This document shows positions 45,141 to 57,579 of a stretch of 64,000 nucleotides of DNA, one piece after another; within the stretch, counting starts at the first letter, position 1; each line of letters starts with the position of its first letter. This DNA comes from Uranotaenia lowii. Taxonomy: Eukaryota > Arthropoda > Insecta > Diptera > Culicidae. The stretch lies in NCBI RefSeq assembly GCF_029784155.1, contig NW_026597466.1, forward strand, positions 1 through 64,000, read 5' to 3'. Position numbers and translations under genes: made by a program. The notes beneath the pieces were generated by a model. The model searched no databases. It was not told where the DNA came from and worked only from the letters and a program-made list of their open reading frames with translations.

Positions 45141-47570
45141 ATAGGGTAAATGTACCCGAACTTGGCTCCTAAGGCATGGTTGACAAGATTTCCCAAGATT
45201 GTAGCCTTCCTGTAATGTGCATCTTAGAATGTCCTTCAACAAATATGATTGCTTACTAGCCTGAAATGTAGTAAAAATATGTCCAAGCTTTGAAGCTGTG
45301 GGTAATTTGAGATAAATCCGATCAAACTATTGATTGAAATGCTCCTCATTGTAGCCCCCGCTCCAAATTGTGGCCCTTTCTGAGTTCTTTAAATCGGCCG
45401 TCTCGAGAAAAAAAAACTTGCTTCACTAATACATTGCATTTATAATGCATTTTGGCATGTCAAGATAAGGAACATGCCAAGTTAAGGCTCACTTTCCATA
45501 CATAAAAATGAATTTGCTAATTCTTTCTATGAGGCCGACAATTCAACAAGCAACTTGATTTTAAACTCTGGTACGCATGGCCGAACTCAACATTAATCAG
45601 CACCATGATATGGGTAAAAATTAATGATTGTTTCAGTAGATGAGGTTGAGAGTGTAATTTTTATGTTTCCAAAATTCCATCTAGACTTATCAAGAGGTTT
45701 TCAAGTTTTTATTTTCATAAATCAGATTAGTCAAGATGGTAAACCATCCTTTCCATCTTAATTCCATAACTATAACAGTAAGCCTAGGAATACCTAAGAA
45801 TAGCAAGACCTTGAGAGTTATTAAATTCCAGGATATGCAAATCCCTTAACTAAGTCAAGGTAATGTGTAAAAGATATTACATGATATGTTGTCCAATCTT
45901 ATGATGACTATTATTGCAATGTAATTCGATCCCACAGATTGGTAGTGATTCCTGTTGCGTTTCAGAACGGCCTTTTCTCAGGGTCATTCTTGACTCGATT
46001 CTCCTGGCAGGATGGCCAATGGAGTCCTAGATATGGACCCTATTGGAGAACATTTCATACTCTATATATGTAACGATTTCACTAATGTGGTATTTGACTA
46101 ATCTCGTCTCAAGATCGGATCGAGACCGAACTTGTTTTAAGATCTCGACACGAACACGGAGACCTACCTACCAATCTACACGCTAGGATTACACATCTAT
46201 TTTGTATTAAAACTTATTCATGCTCCCTACAACTCCTAATTTATAAAGTACATTGTATTTCGGTTTTGCATTTCGCTGTCTTTAGTGTATTTTAGTATGA
46301 AGCCAAGTTTCCTCATCATTAGCTAAACAGGAATTCAATGAGTTTGTTCATCTGCTGTCCACAGATTCTCAAGGCTTGTGTAGAGAAACAAACGGATAGC
46401 TCAACAGGATTTGTATACCAAGGATCGGAGTTGTTTGAAAGGAAAGTTCAATAGCTTATAAACATGACGCAGCAGAGAGCACTGACAACATTTTTTAACC
46501 GTAATATTTTTTTATAATCAGACAAATCGGTTGATCTGCTACCAGTACATCTTGGGCTTAAGGCTTTGGATGCTTAGGGATGCGGGATTAAAGTTCAAAC
46601 TTGAGGTCGCCAATATAGTGCGCAGATTCTTGAACCGATGGACTTATCTAGCGTTAGTCTTCTCGAGGCAGCGAGAAACATGCTCTTGTTCTTCTTCGTT
46701 TTTATGTTTTGGACACAGAATGCTATTCTATAACACCTAGAGAGAGACATGCTTGATAGTGACGATTGATTGCTAATAGCAACTTGCTATCATCAACCTG
46801 GTTCATGGTAGGATCTCTTGGTCCACATGTCATTTTCTTTACTTATTTCAACACTCAGTAATCGGTGCGCCTGATCACCAGAATGTTTACAACGGTCGGT
46901 GCCTAATTGGCGGCCGGTGGTTAATTAAAAAAACTTATGCATACATCCGATCTTCATTCACATTCGATCACTAAGCAACAAATCACGAACATATAAAAGG
47001 TCGAAAAGGTCGCATTTAGTCCAATCTCAATCCGATCACTTAAGTCTCTGACATGCCCGGTCTCCATTCATATGATACCTCTTAAACGTAGAATTTAACT
47101 CTGTCATATTTAGTTAATTAGAGAAGGGTTCCTTACATAATCGGATACTCATAAACATATCAACTTGGTGAAATTGATAATGATTTTAACGCTCGGATGG
47201 TTTTGGACACAACTCACCCACAGTCGTACAAGCAATCTGGTGAATATTGCTGGTTGATTTGAGCTGGAATTCGTTTATTTGAAAGGCTCCCATGCGCAAT
47301 CCTATCGCTGGTTGATAATTTATCCGGCTCAAACGACCATTTTCAGGATAGCCTCTGATGGATTTTTGCTTACTGCATGGTTCCGGAAACTTTACAACGA
47401 TAACTAAAATGAACTGAATTCCTTCAAAATACAAGGAGTTAAACAAATTACAAATATCTACATACATAAGAGGACTTCTGACACACTCTGGTGACCAAGG
47501 CCCTTTGACTCAGGTCCTCTAAGTCTCTGGTTCCATATATCTTACTCTACTCTACTTCAGTCGTGGACAA
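45141..47570. other. Unique DNA of moderate composition
   Basis: No transposase or reverse transcriptase trace. A TATAAAAGG at 46992-47000 is followed by a TTTAGTC initiator-like word with A at 47018. The spacing of 26 bases is close to that of an insect core promoter or LTR. The 93-codon minus frame 47186-47467 is unrecognised. A solo LTR is possible, but I found no matching ends or duplicate. Confidence 0.25.
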
Positions 47571-48231
47571 CTGGACCATTTTTTACGGTGTTTTTAGTAG
47601 AAGGACTTAAAAAACACAGTAACGCTAATTTTTGCATAGGCAAAAAGTAGAGCTTTTCCGAGTTAATTTCCACTAAAAATTAATATATTTGGTCGGTGTA
47701 TCGATTTTTTTTTAAATTTTCTATTTGAAATCTCCAAAAAATATTACATATATTTTAAGTTTTTTTTTATTTTCAAGGTGCTGATTCTTATAACTTGCAC
47801 ATTAAATACAATTAAATTGAACTGGTTGAATTGTTGAGTTACAATCTTATCAAAAGTATTGAAAAATTTTCAAAATTATTTTAAGCTGGTTACAGGAAAA
47901 AAGCAATTAAAACAAGTTGAAATGCTTCTTAAAAATATATATAAATCTTTGTATTTGAAAATCGTCTGGCAAATCCTGTCAACAGATTGGGAGGGTTAAA
48001 TTATCTAAAATTATAAAAATTGCCTGGAATTAGATGAATACATTTATAAATTCATTTGAATCCATTAACTTTATAATTTTTTACTGGGAAAACAATGGAA
48101 GGAATTTCACGATCTGTCATTGAAAAGATTTTCCTAATTTAAGCTTTCGGGGAAAAATCATTATTGACCGGGCTTTGACCAGACCGAACTAAGCGCCATG
48201 AGAAAATTTAGAAACAATCAAAAATGAATCT
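47571..48231. other. AT-rich DNA, nothing recognised
   Basis: No coding or repeat structure is seen. Confidence 0.3.
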
Positions 48232-48239
48232 CATATAAG

Positions 48240-48665
48240 CAGAGCTGCAAATTATCAGTATCAGACAGCCAATGTCAGCCGACTTTGATACTGCTTTGCA
48301 TGTCTATGTCATGCGATACTGATTTTTGGTCAGCGACATGTGCTCACAATGTCATGACCAAGTTGAATGAACGACATCATGCTTGCTACGACTTTTTTCT
48401 TCTTACGGCCAAGCTACATTTTTTCAACTGTTGCGCAACTTATAACGTAAAATCCCTCTCATAACAGCCTGAATATAAAATAAAAAGATGATCGTATGTG
48501 TGGTGCGAGTGGAGTGCAACAATGTCATTCAATATTGACACTGCTGCCTGACCGACATTGTAGCTTGGTCATTCAACTCGTAGATGACTTTGATATTCTT
48601 TCGGTAACATTGACTACTAGACGTTGGTCGGGTCAAACGAAATTAACTGAAATTTATCAGCCTTG
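48240..48665. mobile_element. hAT-type MITE with 8-bp target duplication
   Basis: The left end is CAGAGCTGCAAATTATCAGT and the complement of the right end is CAAGGCTGATAAATTTCAGT. CATATAAG is repeated exactly on both sides (48232-48239 and 48666-48673), which defines a hAT insertion. The 426-bp body repeats AATGTC and TGTCA words (for example 48273, 48350 and 48521), probable binding sites. No transposase is encoded. Confidence 0.85.
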
Positions 48666-48673
48666 CATATAAG

Positions 48674-50530
48674 TCATCTTGAATCGATTTTGATGTTCGA
48701 AAAACCAATATCGACTGAAATGAATTCCTTGGACTATGAACTATCGATTTTGGTTCATGAACATCAAATTTTTTTTCTAGAGGAAGATATTTGCACATAA
48801 AGTTGAAGTGTCTCTAAAATTGCTGATGGCTTTCAATTCGACCTGGTCGAATCCCGACCATTTATAAGTAAACGGCCCGTTCAAAACAGGGATGAGTTTA
48901 TAAGAAATCAATTTTTATACTTCTCCTGAGTAAAATGTCTTAAAATCCCATTCGCATTTCAGACTCAATGCCAATCCCTACTGCTGTTAGAACTAGAACT
49001 TTTTTTTTGAGCCGATGACGCCAATGATAATTTTGGAGTGTTTTATTACATGCTTCATTTTTTTATATCAATTTTTTTTCGGTTTTACACTGTAATTCTT
49101 CAATTTTATTCAAAGAGGTTTTAAAGGTTTCAGCCCATTTTAATAAAAACCTTTTACTTTTCTGTTGTTATTTGGAATTAAATTTAAAGTTATTAGAATC
49201 TAAATTTTTTTTTAAATGTATAAATCTAGTTAAGTTAATAAATTTGAAATTTTCAAGACTGCGTTTCTAAAATTTTGTCGATCTAAAATTAACGATGATC
49301 GATGTAAACTAGCTTGAAGCATATGAGATTCAGCATGTTTTGTACTTTCCACTTGTTTTGTGCTTTAAATCGAATAAAAAAATATACATATAGGACCTAA
49401 AAAATTTGAAATGCATAAATCTAGTCTACCGCTAATGAAATCAAAATTCCTCCCAAAATAAATTAATATTTCATCGTTTTATGATTATTAATTCACAAAT
49501 ATCAACAGAACAACAATTCTTACGCAAAAATCATGTTCAAATGATTGGTAGCAAATTTGTCCACCTACAATATGAAGAAAAGATTGCTTAGAATTAATCT
49601 TCGTTAGAAAAAAATCAAGAATGCCGTAAACGAGTGGTATCATCAAAAAATTGAAATTTTTCTGAAGTGTATTCATATGCATCTGAGCATACCAATATTG
49701 TGATATTGAATATCCCAAAAAAAAAAACAAGTTTAAACAAAAAATAATATTTCCAAACCAATCAAAGGATGTTTGATGATTTCTCCGATTTTCACATATG
49801 AATATAGATTTATGTCACATTTAGACAACACCAATGTTAACATGAATATTCCAAAGTTTGAATTAAAATTGCATATAAATATCAACTTTTTCAGAAAATC
49901 CAAATCACAACTCTTTCCATGCATTGTGATTTTTTTTAAGTTTCAGAACATTAACAACTTGAATAAAAAAAATACAAAGAAAAACATTGTCATACCATTG
50001 TACTGAAATAATTTTACAGATGAAAATAAAAAAATATGGATAACAAATCTTCAATTAATCCAAGTGTATAGGGACTCACCGCTTTAATATTTGAATTTCA
50101 CCAAAAATGACCTAAAAAATTCTACAATTACCATTTAAATAAAAAAATAGTTACTGTTTTTTTTCTTTCACAAATCTTCTATAAACACACCGTGTTTTAC
50201 TTTTATTCTGGTTTATTTTGATTCATATCGACCTGTATATTTCAGAAGATATATTTTGAACAGGATGGTTCTCATTAGACGCATCCATAAAATCTTAACG
50301 ACAACTTTACATCAAAAGTTTTGATATATGAAGTCCTTCACAGTTCATTAGATTTCTGATAGATTGAAATGCAGACTCTAATGTAAAATATCTTATTGGT
50401 ATTAATGATGTTTTTAATAATATATCATATTTTTCATCGGACGTATTAGACAAATCTGGTAGAGTTTCGAGAGGCTAGACGCAAGATGATTGAAATGGAA
50501 CGTCTTAATCCGGGCAGTATGCATCCGCAG
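48674..50530. other. AT-rich DNA, nothing recognised
   Basis: Only short frames without content are present, and no paired repeats were found. Confidence 0.3.
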
Positions 50531-50770
50531 CCCGTGGTGTCGTGGATAGCCTTCAAGTCATCTAAACCAGCGGGTATGAGATCGAATCCCGGCCACGGCA
50601 TACATAGTACATTATGTGGTTTGGTGGTTTTAGCATTTGTAAGATGCTTGCCATCATATCCGCGAAAGATGAACTCTTAGAGTTAAGAAAAAGGAATCTC
50701 TTCGAGGAAACATTAGTTTCATTGAGATCCTCCTGTATGTGTTTGAGTTCGTTTTTAAAAAAAGTATCTG
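50531..50770 (+). mobile_element. tRNA-derived SINE of a second type
   Basis: A tRNA-like head at 50532-50600 has an acceptor stem that pairs (CCGTGG with CCACGG), an A-box-like TGTCGTGGATAG and a B box (GATCGAATCCC). About 150 bases of tRNA-unrelated sequence follow (GCTTGCCATCATATCC, AACTCTTAGAGTTAAG). There is no clear A tail, and the MITE relic at about 50780 begins soon after. It differs in head and body from the SINEs at 19392 and 53591. Confidence 0.6.
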
Positions 50771-50779
50771 TCAAATTTT

Positions 50780-51042
50780 GTCAATACCCAGAAATCAAGA
50801 AAAATCAAGGAAAAAATTGAAAAAATATTCATCCATACTTATTGACAGATTTTAAATCGTATTCTAGGCTTCCAAGAAATCTTATAATTATTTTTATAAA
50901 TATTGGTAAAAAAAATTAACAAAGAAAATTGTTTTTTTCTTTGCCGAATAAAGTTAGTAAATCCGGGCAAAATCCGGGCTTTTGGTTATGGTATCAAATA
51001 TCCTGGCAAACCCGGATAAACCCGGGCAATCTGGCAACCTTA
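50780..51042. mobile_element. TAAGGTTGCCAGA-type MITE, left part missing
   Basis: The right end reads CCCGGGCAATCTGGCAACCT then TA. Internal blocks (GACAGATTTTAAATCGTATT; AATCCGGGCAAAATCCGGGC) match the element at 59770-60651. The left terminal repeat is absent, perhaps displaced by the SINE just upstream. Confidence 0.65.
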
Positions 51043-51049
51043 ATTTAAC

Positions 51050-51400
51050 AACTTTGTTGAAGACTACGAAAGTTCTGATTTAAGTTGAAATCTTCAAAAT
51101 GTTGTCAAAATTCCTGTTTTTGCTGATTTTTGGGAAAATTAACCAAATTGTTTTAATTTTCACTTCACTTCACTTCACAATCACTTTTTTCCCAGAAGTC
51201 AAAACTACTCGCGGTCTTGGGGAAAGCCGATCATCGAGTTCAACCTTTTAATTTCAAAGTATTAAAAATGTTTATTGATTATTTATTGATTTTTTACCAG
51301 TCTTCAAAAGTTATCGCTGATACCAAAAAACAGAAGGTTTGGAATCTGCGCCAGAAATTTATTGAAAATTAGCTTTAAAATTCTTTTTACCTTATGAAAA
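51050..51400. repeat. Diverged dispersed repeat and (CACTT)n tract
   Basis: 51165-51320 shares ordered blocks with 2840-3030. A (CACTT)n run lies at 51161-51178. No coding content is visible. Confidence 0.4.
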
Positions 51401-51412
51401 AATTGCTGCCTT

Positions 51413-52245
51413 GTGCAATAGACTAGATAAATTTGAGGTCATTTTTGAATTTCTCAAACTCTGGAGCTCCTAAAAGTTTCGTTTTGGTTCCAAACTCATC
51501 AGGGATTTTTTGCAGAATTTTTAAGGAACGCTTGCATCAGTAAATTTGAACTCTTAGTTTGTATGGGAAAATTAAAGATTTTGTACTGAAAATCAACATC
51601 AGTTTTGTTTCTTCTATGGAACTGCGCCTGAAAATGAATTTTGTAGCAATTTCATTTTTTTTAAAGAGAATTTTTCACTAAACAACTTTGTCGAAGACCG
51701 CATCTCCGTATCTTAATAGGCAAAAAAGATGTTAGCTGTTTAACAGGGGTTTGTCCTTTGACATTGAAAAACAACAAATTCAATTGACATCACTGCTGAT
51801 GCCTTGCGATGTATTTAATGAAAAGTTGTCATGCAATATTTCGCTAGGAACCGAGCAGTGATGTCAATTGAATTTATGGTTTTTAACAACCAAAAGACAT
51901 ACCCATCTTAAACAGCTAATAACTTTTTTGTCTTAGAAGATACGAAGTTACAGTCTTGGACAAAGTTGTTGGGCGAAAAATTTTCATTAACAAATTTATA
52001 AATTGGTATAAAAACCTTCCGCAGACTCGGTTTTACAGAAGAAACATAAATGATGTTGATTTTTCAGTACAAAATATTCAACTTTTTATAAAAACCTTGA
52101 AGTTCAAACTTACCCATGTAAACGTTACTTAAAAATTCTGCAAAAAATCATGAATGAGTTTTGAACCAAAGTGAAGCTTTTTAGATTGCAGGGTTTGAAA
52201 AATTCAAAAATGGCTCTAAATCGACTCACTCTGTTGTGTAATCGA
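51413..52245. mobile_element. Foldback element, copy 2 (compact)
   Basis: It is a palindromic copy of the element at 20117-21668. The left arm has TTTTTGCAGAATTTTTAAGG and TTTGTACTGAAAATCAACAT. The right arm has their complements. The loop of about 60 bases between TGACATCACTGC (near 51790) and GCAGTGATGTCA (near 51870) lacks the hAT MITE found in copy 1. This gives the empty-site state of the loop. The outermost ~100 bases of copy 1 are not present. Confidence 0.8.
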
Positions 52246-52249
52246 AATT

Positions 52250-52780
52250 CGAATTGATAGATTCCAGAGCCCGATTACAAAATCAGTTTCGGAATATCAA
52301 ATCTTGACAGCTTCAAAATTCAAAACTTGAAGTTTAAATATTAATACCGAGTAGAGATGCAGATTCATAATTCCAGAAGATTTCACAATCTGCTTTGATG
52401 TGCAGTAATATCATTCAAATAAAAAGAACATAATCAGCTCTAACCAAACCCTGGAATCAGATCCAGGTAAAAGAACTGGTATTAAAAATTCAAAACACGA
52501 AATCAGAATCCGAGGAAATGAATTTTAAAACAATCTAAAAACAATCAAATATAAAAAAAATCACTGAAACCAGAAAATTGATCAAAATTAAGAAAAAGTT
52601 TTTGCAATCTGAATTCTTCAAGATTAGGATAAAGGGTAGAACTCATGAAAGCCTTTATAGTACCTACCTACATGTTGAAACTTTCAAATGATTTTCGTAA
52701 ATAATTCACGTCATCGAAAACCGTGAAATTTTAGAGAAATGAATGGTGCTTTAGCCTAAAGAAAAAAAATCACTAATGCG
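52250..52780. other. AT-rich DNA, nothing recognised
   Basis: No feature is visible. Confidence 0.3.
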
Positions 52781-53580
52781 TTTTCAGGCTTTCTTTCTAT
52801 ACAATTTTTCTACATCCATGACAGACCGAATCTGAGCTCTTTGAGCTCTTTGCCATTCTTGGTTCCCTTCCACAAATCGATGATGGATCACAGAATCCCT
52901 CCCTTGCACTACTTTTTGTACGTTTATAAGGTCTTTTCCTATTTTTTTTTCTGTTCAGCTCTCGTAATTTGGAACGAAACGGAACCATTTTTTCGTACAT
53001 ACATATGTGTGATCTGTTCAATGGTCACATGCTGCGAGCAAATGCAGTTTTTCCCTTCTACGGGATCCTCTACAATTTTTCCCTTTTCTTTCATGCGTGT
53101 TTGGGCGATGATGATGATGATTATTTTGATGATTCGGTTCGGTTTTCTAGTGATGTTGGAAATAGCATAATTTGGATTGATGGATTTCTTTTGGTTTCTT
53201 TCTTCTGTTATTCCCTTTTTTCCTATGTTTCAAGGATTTACTAGAGGAAAATCGGGTTCGTTGTCCTTAGCCTAGGTTATTGTTTTGTTTTCTTATTTCG
53301 TTGCTGTTTCTGATTCCTTTTCCAGCTGATTTATTTTTTCTAAATTCGCTGGACGTTTGTCAGTAACAGCTGTGGCGCTCAAGGGATGTCTTCTAAGTCA
53401 CTTGACATTAATATTGGAATGCTGTAAAAGTAGTCGAACGGCTTTACTGCAGATGTCGCAAATAGGCAGAACGTGATTGACTGTTTCCGTTCTATTGGTT
53501 TTACTGTTTAAAAATACAAAATTATTCATTCATATTCAGCCATATGGAAAGATTTCAGAATACCAATCCTGAACCAACTA
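52781..53580. other. GC-richer unique region with (GAT)n
   Basis: A GATGATGATGATGATT run lies at 53106-53121. Overlapping frames of 109 and 91 codons are not recognisable. The composition resembles the other possible regulatory patches. Confidence 0.25.
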
Positions 53581-53590
53581 CGAATGGGTC

Positions 53591-53783
53591 TTGTGATATA
53601 GCTCAGTTGGTAAGTCTGTTGCCTCCTGAGCCGATTTCCGTGAGTTCGAACCCAATTGTAAACGTCGGAGACAGTTGTACCGTATAAGTTTTTCAATATC
53701 TGCAAGTCATTTTTAATATAAAATCGCGAGTACCACAAAGGTGAAAAAACGAATCTAATTGAATCAAAAAAAAAAAAAAAAAA
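53591..53783 (+). mobile_element. tRNA-derived SINE, copy 2, with poly-A tail
   Basis: The A box TAGCTCAGTTGG (from 53599) and B box GAGTTCGAACCC (53642-53653) are intact. The body parallels copy 1 (GTAAACGTCGGAGACAGTTG; CCACAAAGGTGAAAAAACG) and ends in 18 A (53766-53783). ACTACGAAT just before and ACTATGAAT just after the tail may be a target duplication with one mismatch. It is the better preserved of the two copies. Confidence 0.85.
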
Positions 53784-54049
53784 CTATGAATATGTATTTG
53801 AAATAAAAAACAGGTTTAATACCTTATATTCTATCAGAGTCTGATGATCAGACAACAAAATTTCTATGCTTTCATGAGAACAGTAAGATAAATTCAACTG
53901 TTCTTCAAAATCTGTCAGCCATAGATAAAGAAAGAACTCTGAACTGGGTTCGGCTTGTCCCAAAAAAAACCATCGAAATATGAACCGCTGAAAGGGAAGA
54001 TGTATCGTATCGGATCGCAACATAAATCAAACTGCTACGTTTTTTTTGT

Positions 54050-54830
54050 TGCTAGCTAACCATAAACACCACCTTCATCGTTAAATAACATCAAGATCAT
54101 CACGGTCGCTATCCTACCAAGAATGGCCGCAGTCAAATCAAAATCCCGAAGCCATCCCATTGCTTCAACCAAAAAAAAGTCTCTCTCTGTTCACCAGTTT
54201 TGGTAGAACACTTTTTTTCTGATTCCTCATATCCTTCCATACATAACGTCAGGCAACTTGCAAGCCGGTTTCGTTTTCCCTTGGCAGCATTGGCGTACCT
54301 TTTGCGACTCTTTGAAGGGGGTAACACCAAACACCTTCCCTCCAATCGGCGGACCCCTCGTCAAATCGGTGGATTTCTCTCCAGGTTCGATTCAAATCCG
54401 ACGACGAACCAACCGGTTGCATATGCGTGGGCTTTTTTCTCCCTCCTTCTGCTTCGAGTCGCCGTTTATTTGTAGATGGTGCGGTTTTTTGTTATTATGC
54501 TTTTTTGGTTTATCATCCTTCTTTGCTACTACCAGCCCAGGCATTGCTTCCTTAATTTTCGGAGGGTTTTTTTTTATCATCCGCCGATCCTCTTCTTTTA
54601 TAATCACGCACCAAGCCGCCATCGGCGAGAAGCCGGCGTCACAGGAGAAAAAATGTCTTTCGAGGAGCGTGTTTAATCTTGAAAGCAAAAAATTATTAAA
54701 AAATGGCGGTTTGGTTTTTTTTGTCCCAATATAATACAGTTGGATTACGAAAAAGTCATTAAAAAAAGAGTAAAAAAATTGGAAGAAAGAACCAGAGAAT
54801 GATTTTAGAGAACTGATACACGAAGACAAC
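54050..54830. other. GC-richer unique region with overlapping frames
   Basis: 158 codons on the plus strand and 145 on the minus strand overlap over 54258-54829. The texts are unrelated to any family I know. I treat both as chance. Confidence 0.25.
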
Positions 54831-56057
54831 GTTATTGGTTTTTTTTTTATCGAAAGGCCGTAATTTATGGACAGCCTCTTCTAAACTTAGACGAGTGACT
54901 ATCAAGACACTGTGTTTAATTCAAGAAGAAAACAATAATTTAATTGTTTTTTCGAGTTGTTTATTTTTCATGTTTTTAAGTTTTCATGCTTTATCTTTAT
55001 GAAAAATTTTTAATCGTGTTTAATTCCGATGCTACATACCTACATAAATAATAATCAAAAATGAAATTGTTTGATATCGTATCTAATATATTCTTTTTCT
55101 ATTCTGTTTTCCAGGTAATGGATGCTTCTAGAAATTTATAAAACTCAACAGCAGGTAAAATTATGCATTTTTTCAACATGATAATATTTCATTGTATGTT
55201 ACCTTACTTAAATGTTAAGTCTATTTTTTTTAGAAAAACTACCGTTTTGCCATAAGAGAACAGACGAACTAGCCCGAACAAAAATCTTCAAAAAAGTGTG
55301 TAAAATTTCCAAATCCAAAAATACGTTGAAAATTGACTTGAAACAGTGCCATCTATTACGCCGTTCAAAAGTTACCGATCAAATTTTCAAGTGCTCAGTT
55401 TTGGAAAAGGCGTAATCGTATGTGAACTCATCACAAATTAAACTAAAACAGACGGATTCAATTTATTGCTAGATAAATGCAATAAGAGTTACTTTTGAAT
55501 GGACAGAATTTCACTTCTTTTATTTTCTCACAGTAATGATGCAGTCAAAATAACCAACAGATATGGAATAAGCTATATCCAGTCAATAAGGCGCATTCTT
55601 AACGATCAGTCTTGCCCATCAGAACTGATTCTAGTCATCTTAATGCGAATTACTTTCAAGTATCACTTTTGCATCCCATTGTTCAAAATTTAGTACTTCT
55701 AGCTTGAAGAAAGTAGCGATTAACATTTGAGATAATTTTCCATTATGCAACGTGACGGAGGTGTTACGAAACTTCAACAGCTATTTTCAAGAAACATGCC
55801 AACTAGCTCATAAGACTTGTTCAAAACTGACCAAAATTTTGTTTTTTTTTCAGTTTGGTTTTGACAGTTCTCTTTGGTGTGTTTGGAGACATTTGGTGGC
55901 CCAGCCAAAAAAAAACAAAAATTAGTTTTTAATTATAGAGCTGATTTTACTGACAAACTTTTCGGAAGACACAAATAGCCTAAAATATGAATTAAAAAAA
56001 TTATAAGCGATGATCACGATTTTCGCATTTCGACCACTGTGCAAAGGGGGGCTTTGG
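54831..56057. other. AT-rich DNA, nothing recognised
   Basis: No gene or paired repeat is visible. The 67-codon frame at 55212-55415 is rich in Lys but unrecognised. Confidence 0.3.
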
Positions 56058-56059
56058 TA

Positions 56060-56931
56060 CACAAAAAAAAAAGCATAGTAAAATTACTAAATCCGTGGTT
56101 TAAATGAACAACAGGCAACCATATTTTTGAGTCAAATATGTTTTCTTGTTTATAATACCTTATGCATAGCTATTTTAGTATGTGCTCAATTTGGCTGCGC
56201 ATAGTAAATTCGACTGCGTTTTAGTAAAATTGTCAATGAAATGATGCATTGTTTTACTTCGTCCCTACTAAAATTAATATGTTTCATGATGAAACTAGTA
56301 TGTGTTATGATGAAGATTAGGAGGAGCGAGGAGCTTGATTTAAATAGTAAAATAACTATGTATGTTTGTTTGTTTATTGGCATGCATGCATTATGACATT
56401 ATTTGAAACATTAAAATTCACACTTCCGACACACGTCGGTCAATGTTAGTGTGTTCTCCCGATGCTCTGGAATGATTTTCAAAGTTATGAAACTTCAAAG
56501 CAGCTCAAAATTAGTTTTTTTTTACTCACGGGTTTGATGATTAATGATCCTGAATAAGTGTAAACAACAAGGATATTTTCCATGGTAAAATTATCATACG
56601 CACTGATGTTTTTGAGTCAATAATGTTTTGTTTTCAAAAGTACCATGTGCGTAGTATTATGTTGATATGAATTGGTGCCACAATGTCTAAATTACTATGC
56701 GGATGCTAGTTGTAATAGAAATTATGATGAAATTATCATGACCATAGTATTTTCGACAACAAACATTGAGAGTTATCGAAAATTACCAGGTACATAGTAA
56801 TTTCAATATTGTTTCATGCGCACTTTTACAAAATCGATGTTAAAATATTCGTTGTTGAAAATACTATAGCGCTGAAATGGTAAAATGATCATAACAGCGT
56901 CTTTGGGATAACCACTCAATTTTTTTCCGTG
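56060..56931. mobile_element. TA-flanked MITE, CACRRAAAAAAA ends
   Basis: The left end is CACAAAAAAAAAA and the complement of the right end is CACGGAAAAAAATT, with TA on both flanks (56058-56059 and 56932-56933). CATAGTAAAWTTAC-like motifs recur inside (about 56081, 56199, 56723 as a variant and 56794). The 872-bp body is non-coding. The terminal repeats are short and low in complexity, so the ends are less sure than for other elements. Confidence 0.6.
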
Positions 56932-56933
56932 TA

Positions 56934-57485
56934 TCGATTTTTATCAATGATATTTTTGCACAAAAAAACATGAATAAATAAAACTCCAAAAAGTTAATTT
57001 TCTTTGCTATTTTAGTATTCATTTTTATGTTCTCCCATTAATTTTTTCAAATCGCAATTTTAAAAAATACATCCTGAAATTTTAAAAAATGGTAACCTAA
57101 ATTTGTATATATGACCCTTCAAACAAAGAAAGGGAAGTTACTTTTATTGATGGTTTAATCTTTAAATTTGCTCTGCACTCTTATAAATCTCGCTTATTTG
57201 ATTTGAACATAAAATAAGTTTGTTTTTCAAAAGATTTTTTTTACTCAAATAAAATTCTTCAAAAAAACAAATTTAAAATAATTTGAAATTTAGAAATCAG
57301 AAGTCTGCGATATCTTGTGATCGCAACGAAATAATTAACTGGATATTTTTATTTCTATTGTTAAACTCAATAACGAGCTGAATTTCAAATATTTATTCTG
57401 AATCAAAGTTCTGAACCTAAGTTCATAATTTAAAATTTGAATCTTTTTCCAAAATTCAATAAAAATAACAAAATAAAAGTAAATT
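56934..57485. other. AT-rich DNA, nothing recognised
   Basis: No feature is visible. Confidence 0.3.
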
Positions 57486-57488
57486 TTA

Positions 57489-57576
57489 TAATTTCATAAA
57501 ATAAATTTACGGTGATTAACTCTGCATTTCAAATGCAAAATTGTTTAAGAATCTTAAATGTGAGCTTAGAAGTAAT
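57489..57576 (-). repeat. ~115-bp repeat monomer, copy E
   Basis: The minus strand reads GAATCTTAAG-like sequence, then AGAGTTAATCACCGTAAATT and TATTTTATGAAATT. It overlaps the same blocks as copy B but lacks the GTGATGTC end. Confidence 0.5.
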
Positions 57577-57579
57577 TTT

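Noticed and set aside
45900..47570. LTR retrotransposon remnant
   Set aside because: TATAAAAGG with an initiator-like word is suggestive, but I found no paired LTR, primer-binding site or pol-type coding trace.
54258..54829. 158-codon plus and 145-codon minus frames
   Set aside because: Both strands are open over the same bases. Translations are hydrophobic or Lys-rich low-complexity text without family resemblance.
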